From the NCBI GenBank assembly GCA_905215775.1, contig CAJMRM010000038.1, positions 1 to 31,407 of the forward strand: a stretch of 31,407 nt of DNA. The letters are read 5' to 3'. The notes under the pieces were generated by a model, which saw only the letters and a program-made list of their open reading frames with translations, did not search any database and had not been told where the DNA came from. This document shows, one piece after another, positions 24,581 to 31,407 of the stretch; the stretch's first letter is position 1; each line of letters starts with the position of its first letter. The stretch comes from an uncultured bacterium (lineage in GTDB: Bacteria > Bacillota > Clostridia > Lachnospirales > Lachnospiraceae). The translations under genes and the position numbers were made by a program.

Positions 24581-25420
24581 TTACAGTCCCATCACTGCCA
24601 TCACTCCGAAATATGCCAGAACGATCACACCCAGGATAATACGGTAATAACCGAAGAAGCGGAAATCGTGTTTCTTCACATATCCCATAAGGAACTTGAT
24701 GGAATACATGGATACGGCAAAGGAGATGACCATGCCGGCCAGCAGGAAGAAAAGCTCCATGCCCGAAAAGGCCAGACCATAATGAAGGATCTTTAACAGG
24801 CTGGCGCCGAACATCACCGGGATCCCCAGGAAGAAGGTAAACTCCGCAGAGGCCGCCCTGGAGCAGCCTAAAAGCATGGCCCCCAGGATCGTAGCGCCGG
24901 ACCGGGAGGTTCCCGGGATCAGGGCTAAAAGCTGGAACAGGCCGATATACAGGGCGTTCCGGTAACTGATCTGGGAAACCTTTTTAATGGGAAAATCCAC
25001 ATACTCATTATGCTTTTCCAGGACAATGAAAAGGATTCCGTAGATGATCAGCATGGCTGCCACCACATAAGGGTTATACAGATATGTGTCCAGGACCTCA
25101 TCCAGGAGAAGGCCCACCACAGCCGCCGGGAGACAGGCGATGAGGATCTTGATCCACAGATGCCAGGTGGCCAGCTGCTGGTTTTTCTTCTTTCCCGGGG
25201 CCCATGGATTCAGGCGGTTAAAGTAAAGGACCACCACAGCCATGATGGCGCCCAGCTGGATCACCACCCGGAATACCTTCATAAATTCTGCCGACGCGTT
25301 CAGATGGACGATATTCTCCACCAGGATCAGATGGCCGGTGCTGCTGATGGGAAGCCACTCCGTAAAGCCCTCCACCAGGCCGAAGACAACGATCTTCAGA
25401 AATTCAATAAAATTACTCAT
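24581..25420 (-). CDS. uppP: Undecaprenyl-diphosphate phosphatase
   Basis: 279 residues, usual length. Diagnostic BacA/UppP motifs: GLVEGFTEWLPISSTGHL near the N-terminus with the catalytic-region glutamate, and LIPGTSRSGATI (about 167-178) with the second catalytic arginine segment. About eight hydrophobic segments. It dephosphorylates undecaprenyl pyrophosphate to recycle the lipid carrier used for peptidoglycan and for the wall polymers encoded earlier in the window, and can give bacitracin tolerance. It starts two bases after the ung stop. Confidence 0.96.
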   Translation of the reverse strand: MSNFIEFLKIVVFGLVEGFTEWLPISSTGHLILVENIVHLNASAEFMKVFRVVIQLGAIMAVVVLYFNRLNPWAPGKKKNQQLATWHLWIKILIACLPAAVVGLLLDEVLDTYLYNPYVVAAMLIIYGILFIVLEKHNEYVDFPIKKVSQISYRNALYIGLFQLLALIPGTSRSGATILGAMLLGCSRAASAEFTFFLGIPVMFGASLLKILHYGLAFSGMELFFLLAGMVISFAVSMYSIKFLMGYVKKHDFRFFGYYRIILGVIVLAYFGVMAVMGL

Positions 25421-25422
25421 GT

Positions 25423-26103
25423 TTACTCTCCTATATTCTCAATCTGCCAGTCAATGGGCGCAAGACCGTGGGCCGTCAGGAATTTGTTGGTCCGGCTGAA
25501 GGGACGGCTCCCGAAAAATCCCCGGTACGCCGACAGGGGGCTGGGATGGGGAGCTTCTAAGATGAGATGGGCCGGATTGTTTAACATGGCCTTTTTCATC
25601 TGGGCCGGTTTCCCCCATAAAATAAACACCATCGGCCTGTCCTGTTCATTTAGTACCCGGATGGCCGCATCGGTAAACTCCTCCCAGCCGATGTCCTTGT
25701 GGGAGTGGGCCGCATGGGCCCGGACTGTCAACACCGTATTCAGAAGAAGTACCCCCTGGTCGGCCCACTTTTTCAGATATCCGTTGTTGGGGATATAGCA
25801 GCCGCAGTCCTCATGGAGCTCCTTATAAATATTCACCAGGGACGGCGGAACATCCACCTCCGGCTTTACAGAAAAACAGAGGCCGTGGGCCTGGCCCGGC
25901 TCATGGTAGGGATCCTGGCCCAGGATCACCACCTTCACGTCCTTCAAGGGCGTAAAGGCAAAGGCGTTGAAGATATCGTCCGGAGCCGGATATATCTCCC
26001 TTGTTTCGTATTCATGCTTCACTGTCTCATACAGCTTCCGGTAATAGGGCTTTTTAAACTCCACGCTCATGGGCCCCAGCCAGTCGTTACTGATCGCTGC
26101 CAT
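25423..26103 (-). CDS. ung: Uracil-DNA glycosylase (family 1)
   Basis: 226 residues from the ATG at 26103, selected over one five codons earlier because GAGGAAG lies seven bases before it; it overlaps the preceding gene by 17 bases. Motifs: VVILGQDPYHEPGQAHGLCFSV with the water-activating D64, LLLNTVLTVRAHAAHSH and the leucine-loop HPSPLSAYRGFFGS containing the catalytic histidine. It removes uracil from DNA as the first step of base excision repair. Length and all motifs are normal for UDG family 1. Confidence 0.96.
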   Translation of the reverse strand: MAAISNDWLGPMSVEFKKPYYRKLYETVKHEYETREIYPAPDDIFNAFAFTPLKDVKVVILGQDPYHEPGQAHGLCFSVKPEVDVPPSLVNIYKELHEDCGCYIPNNGYLKKWADQGVLLLNTVLTVRAHAAHSHKDIGWEEFTDAAIRVLNEQDRPMVFILWGKPAQMKKAMLNNPAHLILEAPHPSPLSAYRGFFGSRPFSRTNKFLTAHGLAPIDWQIENIGE

Positions 26104-26617
26104 GCTCTTCCTCCCCAAAGCCTTCCATAAATTCCACGGAATCCGCCTTTACGGCGGCGGCTTTTTCCTTTAGTTCTTCAGTGATCTGATAAAACGTTTT
26201 ATGGACGCGGTACAGACGGGCCTTCCGGTTGATGGCTGCCGTCCGCTCAAAGGGCCACCGGATCAGGGACGGATGGGCAAAGCCCTCCCCCAGTTCCAGA
26301 AGCACCGTTGTCCTGTTTAAGGTCCCGGCCAGCCAGCCGGTATATCCGTTCCATTGCTCCTCCGTTAAGGATACGTCCAGAGGGGCCACCATATTCCCGT
26401 TTTCAAACCCTCTGTCTGCCAGCTCCTCCAGAGTCAGTGTGGAAATGATAAAATGATCCTTTCCCTCTAAAAGCTTCTGCAGAGCCTTTGAGGCTCTCCG
26501 GATCTGCGTCTCCCGTTCTTCCTCCCCGCGCTTCCATTCCGCGCCGATCCCCACCAGGATCTTCTCCGCCCTCCATACTTCTTCCTGTATCTCCTTCCGG
26601 ATCTCACTGTTTTCCAT
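26087..26617 (-). CDS. Reduced Sir2-like protein of unknown function
   Basis: 176 residues; ATG at 26617 with AGGAGA upstream. I cannot name it with certainty. AEKILVGIGAEWK near the start resembles a degenerate sirtuin NAD-binding strand (usual GAGxS). HFIISTLTLEELADRGF occupies the place of the sirtuin TTNVDxxFxxAG segment. TVLLELGEGFAHPSLIRWPFERT closely recalls the LELGVGxNTPxIIxxPF segment of clostridial Sir2-like proteins. The IPDFR loop and catalytic QNIDxLH region are absent and there is no Cys4 zinc site. So it may be a Sir2-fold protein that binds a nucleotide without deacetylating. It is the first gene of an operon with ung and uppP. Confidence 0.6.
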   Translation of the reverse strand: MENSEIRKEIQEEVWRAEKILVGIGAEWKRGEEERETQIRRASKALQKLLEGKDHFIISTLTLEELADRGFENGNMVAPLDVSLTEEQWNGYTGWLAGTLNRTTVLLELGEGFAHPSLIRWPFERTAAINRKARLYRVHKTFYQITEELKEKAAAVKADSVEFMEGFGEEEHGSDQ

Positions 26618-26645
26618 AGCTGTCTCCTATCTCATAAGTGACCTA

Positions 26646-26674
26646 AGTATACCATAAAATCCGATCTATGTGAA
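26646..26674 (-). promoter_or_regulatory. Promoter of the sir2-like/ung/uppP operon
   Basis: Minus strand TTCACA (26674-26669), 17 bases, TATACT (26651-26646). The ATG follows 29 bases after the -10. Confidence 0.8.
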
Positions 26675-26721
26675 CCACCCATTGTCGAAAGCCCGAGAGC
26701 CGGCGCCGCCCCGGTCCCCTC

Positions 26722-26750
26722 TTGCATTTTTCCCTGGTTTCCGCTATACT
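26722..26750 (+). promoter_or_regulatory. Promoter of the rlmI-like gene
   Basis: TTGCAT (26722-26727), 17 bases, TATACT (26745-26750). The chosen ATG at 26793 lies 43 bases beyond the -10, which also rules out the longer upstream reading of this frame. Confidence 0.8.
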
Positions 26751-26792
26751 TTTTACCATAAAAAATCAGAATACAGAAAGGATCCTCTGCAT

Positions 26793-28001
26793 ATGGAACA
26801 CACATCCGCATCCGTTTATATAAAAAAAGGCCAGGGCCGGGCTTTAAAAGCCGGAGGGCTCTGGATCTATGACAATGAGATCGACCGTATCGAAGGAGAA
26901 TTTGAAAACGGAGATATGGTAAATGTCTTCGATTTCGACGGCTATCCCCTGGGCTGCGGCTTTATTAATCCCCGCTCTACCATTACCATCCGCATGATGT
27001 CCCGAAGGCCACACACAGTGGTGGACGAGGACTTTATTGAAATGCGGGTACGGAACGCCTGGGAATACCGAAAATCTGCTGTGGACACAGGAAGCTGCCG
27101 CCTGATCTTTGGAGAAGCCGATTTTCTTCCCGGAATCGTCATCGACAAATTTTCTGACGTGCTGGTGGTGGAATCCCTGGCCCTGGGCATCGACCGGTGG
27201 AAGCCGGCGATCCTGGAGAAATTAAAGAAGGTTCTGGCTGAGGACGGGATCTCCATCCGCGGCGTGTATGAACGGAGCGACGCCAAGGTCCGGCTCCAGG
27301 AGGGAATGGAGCGGTTCAAGGGCTTCATCGGCGATCCCTTTGATACAAAGGTCGAGATCGTGGAAAACGGCGTCCGGTATATGGTGGACGTCCAGGACGG
27401 CCAGAAGACCGGCTTTTTCCTGGACCAGAAATACAACCGGCTGGCGATCCAGCGGCTCTGCAAGGGAAAACGCGTCCTGGACTGCTTTACCCACACCGGC
27501 TCCTTTGCCTTAAACGCCGGAATCGCCGGAGCTTCGGAGGTTCTTGGCGTGGACGCCTCCGAGCTGGGCGTGGCCCAGGCTGCGGAAAACGCCGCTTTAA
27601 ACGGTTTATCGGACCGGGTCCGCTTCGTGGCTGCCGACGTATTCGACCTGCTTCCGGAGCTGGAACGCCGGGGAGAAAAATTCGACGTGGTGATCCTGGA
27701 TCCCCCTGCCTTTACCAAATCCAGGAGCTCTGTCAAAAACGCCGTCAAGGGATACCGGGAGATCAACCTCCGCGGTATGCGATTAGTAAAGGACGGCGGC
27801 TATCTGGCCACCTGCTCCTGCTCCCACTTTATGACTCCGGAGCTTTTCGCGAAGACCATCCGGGAAGCCGCCGGAAACGTCCACAAGCGCCTGCGCCAGG
27901 TGGAATACAGGACCCAGGCCGCCGACCATCCCATCCTTTGGGGGGACAGCGAATCCTCTTACTTAAAATTTTTCATCTTCCAGGTATGCGACGAAAAATA
28001 A
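26793..28001 (+). CDS. rlmI: Class I SAM-dependent rRNA methyltransferase, RlmI family
   Basis: 402 residues from the ATG at 26793; AAAGGA lies ten bases upstream and the promoter lies inside the longer open frame, so the earlier start is not used. An N-terminal PUA domain (about 1-75, SVYIKKGQGRALKAGGLWIY) precedes a linker with VVESLALGIDRWKP and the Rossmann methyltransferase domain. That domain has KTGFFLDQK, motif I VLDCFTHTGSFALNAG, VLGVDAS, motif IV VILDPPAFTKSR and the cysteine motif TCSCSHFM that carries the nucleophile in 5-methylcytosine enzymes. RlmI methylates C1962 of 23S rRNA in E. coli; in Clostridia the exact site is inferred. It is a single-gene unit ended by the hairpin at 28035-28083. 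Confidence 0.92.
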   Translation: MEHTSASVYIKKGQGRALKAGGLWIYDNEIDRIEGEFENGDMVNVFDFDGYPLGCGFINPRSTITIRMMSRRPHTVVDEDFIEMRVRNAWEYRKSAVDTGSCRLIFGEADFLPGIVIDKFSDVLVVESLALGIDRWKPAILEKLKKVLAEDGISIRGVYERSDAKVRLQEGMERFKGFIGDPFDTKVEIVENGVRYMVDVQDGQKTGFFLDQKYNRLAIQRLCKGKRVLDCFTHTGSFALNAGIAGASEVLGVDASELGVAQAAENAALNGLSDRVRFVAADVFDLLPELERRGEKFDVVILDPPAFTKSRSSVKNAVKGYREINLRGMRLVKDGGYLATCSCSHFMTPELFAKTIREAAGNVHKRLRQVEYRTQAADHPILWGDSESSYLKFFIFQVCDEK

Positions 28002-28034
28002 ACGGCCGGCAGATCAGCCAGCCTATGTACAGCG

Positions 28035-28083
28035 CGGGAAACGGGATATCATACTGCTCATCCCGCTTCCCGGCCCGTTTTTT
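28035..28083 (+). terminator. Terminator of the rlmI-like gene
   Basis: CGGGAA-A-CGGGAT pairs with ATCCCG-C-TTCCCG (28035-28047 with 28060-28072) around a 12-base loop, followed after five bases by six Ts. It reaches the stop codon of the convergent gene at 28082. Confidence 0.85.
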
Positions 28084-28513
28084 ACAGATAGGCCTTCATT
28101 TCATCCCGAAGGGCTTCCTCCGTCCGGACCAGCCGGTCCGCCAGATCCATGCTTTCCTTAGAAGCTCCCGCATACTGGTTCCGGAAGCCGCAGATGGACT
28201 GGATCCCCATGCTGCATCCGTCCATCAGGATCTTTGCCGCCTGGCGGTTATCGTCCTTCATGAGCATTTTCATGCCTGTGGACATCCGGGAAAATGCCGC
28301 TGCCATCATCTCCGGTTCCTTTCCGTCCTCTCCCAGGCCCTTTAGCTGCTTATACGCCTCTTCCTCCATGGCCTGATGCTTTTTCTCATACCCATCTATG
28401 GTATTTTTCAGCTTCTGGTCCGAAACATAGCCCTTGATCTGGGCCATGCTGTCCAGGGCCATCTTGCATCCGGAATCACATTCCTTTAAAAGACATACCG
28501 TATGATCTCTCAT
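28082..28513 (-). CDS. Small helical-bundle protein of unknown function (ferritin-like candidate)
   Basis: 143 residues, all predicted helical by eye, with no membrane segment or signal peptide. AAGGAG precedes the ATG by about ten bases. Two segments contain regularly spaced charged and hydrophobic residues: CKMALDSMAQIKGYVSDQKL with TIDGYEKKHQAMEEEAYKQL, and MMAAAFSRMSTGMKMLM with QAAKILMDGCSMGIQSICGF. They suggest a four-helix bundle similar to DUF2383/ferritin-like proteins. It has several cysteines (C7, C12, C16 and two in the third helix) that could bind metal. It is unusually Met- and Lys-rich. Its function is not known to me. Confidence 0.7.
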   Translation of the reverse strand: MRDHTVCLLKECDSGCKMALDSMAQIKGYVSDQKLKNTIDGYEKKHQAMEEEAYKQLKGLGEDGKEPEMMAAAFSRMSTGMKMLMKDDNRQAAKILMDGCSMGIQSICGFRNQYAGASKESMDLADRLVRTEEALRDEMKAYL

Positions 28514-28620
28514 ATTTCATCTTCTCCTTCCTTCATAAACAGCTCCATTCTCAGTATGCGCCGTCTCCGGAAAGAATATGCCGACAGAATACATATTGAT
28601 GGTCTGATCAGGATAATACA

Positions 28621-28667
28621 AAAACTCTTTTTTCCGGCCTCAATATGGCATCGGAAAAAAGAGTTTT
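28621..28667. repeat. Perfect 16-bp inverted repeat, bidirectional terminator-like
   Basis: AAAACTCTTTTTTCCG (28621-28636) and CGGAAAAAAGAGTTTT (28652-28667) are exact complements with a 15-base loop that itself contains GCC...GGC. It lies between the amidohydrolase gene and the small helical protein, both on the minus strand. On that strand the right arm ends in TTTTTG. It probably limits read-through, although the stem is A/T-rich. Confidence 0.8.
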
Positions 28668-28720
28668 CAATGGGACTTACCAACCTCTAAAAAGCGCGTT
28701 TCCAAAGTTTTACCCAGCTT

Positions 28721-29974
28721 TTAGGCCGGCCTTCCCCGTTTTACATTCCCCGTTCCGGAAGGCTCTCCTGCAATATCTCCTCCCAGCCCCGTTTCATCCA
28801 GCTTCAGCACCGTCTCATACAGCACGTCCGCCCCCAGATCCACATGGCACGGCTCTGTGTATTCCGCGCCCTGGTGGCTGATCCCTTTCACGCTGGGTAC
28901 AAAGATCATTCCGATGGGTACGCCCGCCTGGGCCATGGGATTTGCGTCATGGAACGCTCCGCTGGGCATGATCACATGGCAGATGTCCTTTTTCTCACAG
29001 ATTCGGTCAATGAGCCGGATCAGCCGCGGATCGCAGGGAGTCGAATATTTCGCCGCAGAATTGCTGAACTCAAATTCGCAGTCTGTGATCTCCTCCGCCA
29101 TTTTTTTAATGTCTGCAAACAACTGGTCTGTCTTGCTTTTGTCCATATGGCGCATCTCAAAGGTGGCCTCTGCCAGGCCCGGGATCACATTCTCCTGGCC
29201 AGGGAGAACGGAGATCTTCCCAACTGTGAACACCAGCGTATCGCTCAGCTCCCTGGCTCGTTTTTCCGCCCCGACGATCAGCTTTGCCAGAGCCACCAGG
29301 GCATCCTTCCGGCCTTCCATCATGGTGGTTCCCGCATGATTGCTCATCCCTCTGACCGTCACGTCATATCGGACAACGCTGACGATCCCGCTGACAACTC
29401 CGATGTCGGTGTCCGAGGCATCCAGTCTGCCTCCCTGTTCAATATGATATTCCAGATAGCATTTATAGTCTCCCAGGTCCCGTCGGGCCTTCCTGACAGC
29501 TTCCGGGCTTAATCCGAACTTCTCCAGCCTTTCTTTGTATCCCGGTGCATCCGGATCGATCTTTCCAGTCACGCACCGGCTCCCAAAGGTTCCCCCAAGG
29601 ATACTGGATTCTTCCATATTGAATCCCCAGATCTCAATGGAATGACGCAGACTGCGTCCCTCCTCCTTTAAACGCGCAGCCACCTCAATGGCTCCGGTCA
29701 CGCCCAGCATCCCATCGTACAGGCCGCCCTTGATGACGGTATCCAGGTGGGAACCGATGACGATGGAGCCTTCCCGGGGATCGGTCCCCGGCAGAATACC
29801 ATGGAGATTCCCCACCGGATCCGTTTCCGTTTCCATTCCCAGTGCCTCCATCTTTTCCTTTAAAAGCTCCAGTGCCTGGAAATATTCCCTGGAAAATCCC
29901 ACCCGGGTAACGGAACCGTCCCCATTGCCTCCAATGCCGCCCGCCTGGTGAAGCAACTCATTTAATCTGCTCAT
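28721..29974 (-). CDS. M20-family Zn-dependent amidohydrolase (N-carbamoyl amino acid / allantoate amidohydrolase type)
   Basis: 417 residues from the ATG at 29974 (GGAGG upstream); the open frame extends 51 codons further but covers the promoter. Metal and active-site motifs of the AllC/hydantoinase subgroup: VIGSHLDTVIKGGLYDG, GFNMEESSILGGTFGSR, LEYHIEQGGRLD, RGMSNHAGTTMM (dimerisation-domain residues), the SGAFHDANPMAQ segment and SHQGAEYTEP near the end. Such enzymes hydrolyse N-carbamoyl-L-amino acids, allantoate or ureidoglycolate in purine or pyrimidine breakdown. No partner genes of those pathways are adjacent, so the substrate is open. It is transcribed alone, probably under repression through the palindrome at 30034-30046. 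Confidence 0.9.
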   Translation of the reverse strand: MSRLNELLHQAGGIGGNGDGSVTRVGFSREYFQALELLKEKMEALGMETETDPVGNLHGILPGTDPREGSIVIGSHLDTVIKGGLYDGMLGVTGAIEVAARLKEEGRSLRHSIEIWGFNMEESSILGGTFGSRCVTGKIDPDAPGYKERLEKFGLSPEAVRKARRDLGDYKCYLEYHIEQGGRLDASDTDIGVVSGIVSVVRYDVTVRGMSNHAGTTMMEGRKDALVALAKLIVGAEKRARELSDTLVFTVGKISVLPGQENVIPGLAEATFEMRHMDKSKTDQLFADIKKMAEEITDCEFEFSNSAAKYSTPCDPRLIRLIDRICEKKDICHVIMPSGAFHDANPMAQAGVPIGMIFVPSVKGISHQGAEYTEPCHVDLGADVLYETVLKLDETGLGGDIAGEPSGTGNVKRGRPA

Positions 29975-30011
29975 TTTCCCTTTTCCTCCATTTTCACCAT
30001 AATCTGTTTCC

Positions 30012-30046
30012 AATATATCCCCGCCCTGCCCGTTTGTCAATGACAA
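30012..30046 (-). promoter_or_regulatory. Promoter with overlapping palindromic operator for the amidohydrolase
   Basis: Minus strand consensus -35 TTGACA (30040-30035), 17 bases, TATATT (30017-30012). The 13-base perfect palindrome TTGTCATTGACAA (30046-30034) overlaps the -35. TTGT...ACAA half-sites are common for FCD-type GntR regulators, suggesting substrate-responsive repression; no regulator gene is adjacent. Confidence 0.75.
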
Positions 30047-30182
30047 GAAAAACTCCGTTCTTCCGGATCTGATCTGCCGCCTGCCGCTTCCCAGTCCTTT
30101 CTGGCTGTCCGTCCACCTCTCTTTCATGGCTTAAAATGACAGCCGCTCCTCCGCGTTTCCCTGGCACATTTCTGCTTCCTTA

Positions 30183-30191
30183 TGCTATACT
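30183..30191 (+). promoter_or_regulatory. Extended -10 promoter of the ArsC-like/methyltransferase operon
   Basis: TGCTATACT (30183-30191) is an extended -10. The -35 at 17 bases is poor (GGCACA), which is usual for extended -10 promoters. The ATG is at 30229 with GAAAGG upstream. Confidence 0.6.
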
Positions 30192-30228
30192 GGAGCTGTA
30201 AATCAAGAAGGAAAGGCAGATCACGATC

Positions 30229-30570
30229 ATGAACATTCAGATTTTTGGCACAAAAAAGGATTTTGAAACAAAAAAAGCGGAACGGTATTTTAAAGAACGC
30301 GGTATCCGGTACCAGTTCATCGACATGAAGGAAAAGGGGATGAGTAAGGGCGAATTTCTATCTGTTCTCCAGGCTGTCGGCGGATATGAAATGCTGATCG
30401 ATCCCAACTGCAAAGACAGGGAGCTCCTGGCTTTGGTCACCTATCTTGCCGAGGAAGACCGGGCAGAGAAAATATTTGAAAACCAAAGGATCATAAAAAC
30501 CCCCATTGTACGCAATCAGAGACTGGCAACGGCCGGGTACCAGCCGGAAATATGGAAAGACTGGAAATAA
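30229..30570 (+). CDS. ArsC/Spx-family thioredoxin-fold protein lacking the active-site cysteine
   Basis: 113 residues, usual for ArsC/Spx/YffB. Family features: MNIQIFGTKK at the start, ETKKAERYFKERGIRYQFIDMKEKGMS (the Spx-like T-x-K-K-A pattern) and the C-terminal KTPIVRN with GYQPEIWKDW. The positions of the redox CxxC or single Cys are D11 and T14, and the only cysteine is C61, so arsenate or glutathione-type reduction is unlikely. It may act by protein binding as Spx does on RNA polymerase, but the key contact residues cannot be judged. It is followed 12 bases later by a methyltransferase gene in an evident two-gene operon. Confidence 0.85.
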   Translation: MNIQIFGTKKDFETKKAERYFKERGIRYQFIDMKEKGMSKGEFLSVLQAVGGYEMLIDPNCKDRELLALVTYLAEEDRAEKIFENQRIIKTPIVRNQRLATAGYQPEIWKDWK

Positions 30571-30582
30571 CGGAGGAGCATT

Positions 30583-31206
30583 ATGAGCAGAAAACAGAAC
30601 GATGATCTTTCAGAACTCCGCTGGGACCGCCTTCTTCGCATTAAGACTGCAGGAAGAGATGACTCCAGCGCCGACCAGTACCGGTATCCCTATGAGCCCA
30701 CACCCTATTCCGTTCTGGAACGCCTGGCGGGATCCGGCCTGCTCTGTAAGGGAAATATTCTGCTGGACTATGGCTGCGGAAAGGGCCGAGTCGGACTTTT
30801 TCTGTCCTGCCAGACCCGGTGCCGCTCCATCGGTGTCGAATACGATCCGCGCATTTATGAAAAAGCCCTGGAAAACCAGACCTCCTGTGTATCCTCTGGA
30901 AGATCCTCCTTTGTCCTGGCCAATGCCGAACATTATGCAGTTCCCGCCTCCGTTGACCGGATCTATTTTTTCAACCCATTTTCCCTGGAGCTTCTTCAGA
31001 AAGTCATGGCCCGGATCCTGGACTCATATTATGAGCATCCTCGGTCTATACTGCTGTTTTTTTATTATCCCTCGGACAGCTACCTCTCATATCTCACCTC
31101 TGTTCCAGAAATGGAATTTCTCGATGAGATCCCATGCAGAGACCTGTTTCCAGAAAACGATCCCCGGGAGACCATCATGATCTTTGAGCTTCCGTCTCCG
31201 GTATAG
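30583..31206 (+). CDS. Class I SAM-dependent methyltransferase
   Basis: 207 residues; CGGAGGA lies seven bases upstream of the ATG. Motif I ILLDYGCGKGRVGLFL is clear, strand 2 ends in SIGVEYDP, the next strand ends in VLANAEHY, and strand 4 has RIYFFNPFS, an NPPY/NPF-like motif that in other families touches the amino group being methylated. The C-terminal strands are present (LLFFYYPSDSYLSYL). Small stand-alone enzymes with this pattern occur widely in Clostridia without known substrate. It is co-transcribed with the ArsC-like gene. Substrate unknown. Confidence 0.85.
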   Translation: MSRKQNDDLSELRWDRLLRIKTAGRDDSSADQYRYPYEPTPYSVLERLAGSGLLCKGNILLDYGCGKGRVGLFLSCQTRCRSIGVEYDPRIYEKALENQTSCVSSGRSSFVLANAEHYAVPASVDRIYFFNPFSLELLQKVMARILDSYYEHPRSILLFFYYPSDSYLSYLTSVPEMEFLDEIPCRDLFPENDPRETIMIFELPSPV

Positions 31207-31355
31207 GATATGGATTCAATGCGTGCTGCTTCTTAAAGGCTCCCTCGCGGATATTGGACCGTGATCTGTGAGAAAAACGCGGTTAAAACCATCCATCCTC
31301 ATTTTCCGGGCCGAGACGGGCTCAGGCCAGTAAGATCCTGATCCATAAACCACAA

Positions 31356-31384
31356 AAGGAAGCCCTATAAATCAAGGCTTCCTT
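31356..31384. terminator. Possible bidirectional terminator at the right edge
   Basis: AAGGAAGCC (31356-31364) and GGCTTCCTT (31376-31384) form a perfect 9-bp stem with an 11-base loop. The T-run is short on either strand (TTCCTTTTG on the minus strand). It may end the methyltransferase operon, or a minus-strand gene beyond the window. I see no gene in 31207-31407. Confidence 0.55.
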
Positions 31385-31407
31385 AACAAAGAAAAAAGCA
31401 CGAAACG

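Noticed and set aside
26670..26792. Upstream extension of the rlmI-like gene
   Set aside because: A strong promoter (26722-26750) lies inside the extension and the PUA domain begins right after the ATG at 26793.
29975..30127. 51-codon N-terminal extension of the amidohydrolase
   Set aside because: It covers the TTGACA/TATATT promoter and operator; the ATG at 29974 has a GGAGG site and matches the family start.
1..31407. tRNA or rRNA genes
   Set aside because: I saw no CCA-ended cloverleaf-like segment or rRNA signature in any intergenic stretch; short tRNAs could still escape reading by eye.

Overview
The window looks like a chromosomal segment of a Gram-positive Clostridia, most likely a Lachnospiraceae. 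Reasons: moderately high GC, strong AGGAGG-type ribosome binding sites, ATGA/TAATG-coupled operons, a Csp-like cytoplasmic subtilase, a GldA/F/G plus DUF4340 ABC cluster, a ClpX with a long linker, and an elongation-factor-P 5-aminopentanone reductase-like SDR gene cut by the left edge. Nearly everything between about 1.3 and 20.3 kb is on the minus strand, the subtilase gene excepted.

Region 1 (1-1285): the 3' end of the SDR gene, then about 730 bases without a gene. This stretch holds three GGGCATA/TATGCCC inverted-repeat units, a two-copy 75-base tandem repeat and a strong minus-strand terminator. Region 2 (1286-11981): cell-surface polysaccharide genes in two minus-strand operons. The first runs from a good promoter at 8072-8100 through rmlC, an ABC permease (Wzm-like), an ABC ATPase with a Wzt C-terminal sugar-binding-type domain, a methyltransferase, and a 1046-residue protein combining a kinase-like domain, a coiled coil, a GT2 and a GT4 domain. 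The second is lspA-like, glf, a Wzx-like flippase and a rhamnosyltransferase-like GT2. Together they suggest a rhamnose- and probably galactofuranose-containing wall polymer exported by an ABC transporter.

Region 3 (12.1-20.4 kb): a plus-strand subtilase overlaps clpX tail to tail. A four-gene GldA-GldF-GldG-DUF4340 operon lies upstream of clpX. Region 4 (20.4-22.7 kb): an AT-richer IS110-family element with a structured 5' leader that could hold its bridge RNA, next to a response-regulator gene whose receiver domain has collapsed to about 45 residues.

Region 5 (22.8-31.4 kb): housekeeping and stress genes. These are an HtrA-like membrane protease; the operon sir2-like/ung/uppP; rlmI-like rRNA methyltransferase; a small predicted helical-bundle protein; an M20 amidohydrolase under a promoter with a palindromic operator candidate; and a two-gene operon of a cysteine-less ArsC/Spx-like protein and a methyltransferase.

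The most interesting candidate system is the methyltransferase, kinase-like domain and coiled coil next to a Wzt with a C-terminal domain. This is the domain order of the Gram-negative O-antigen chain terminator WbdD, here split over two translationally coupled genes and fused to glycosyltransferases in a Gram-positive. All functional statements come from motif reading by eye; no search was run.
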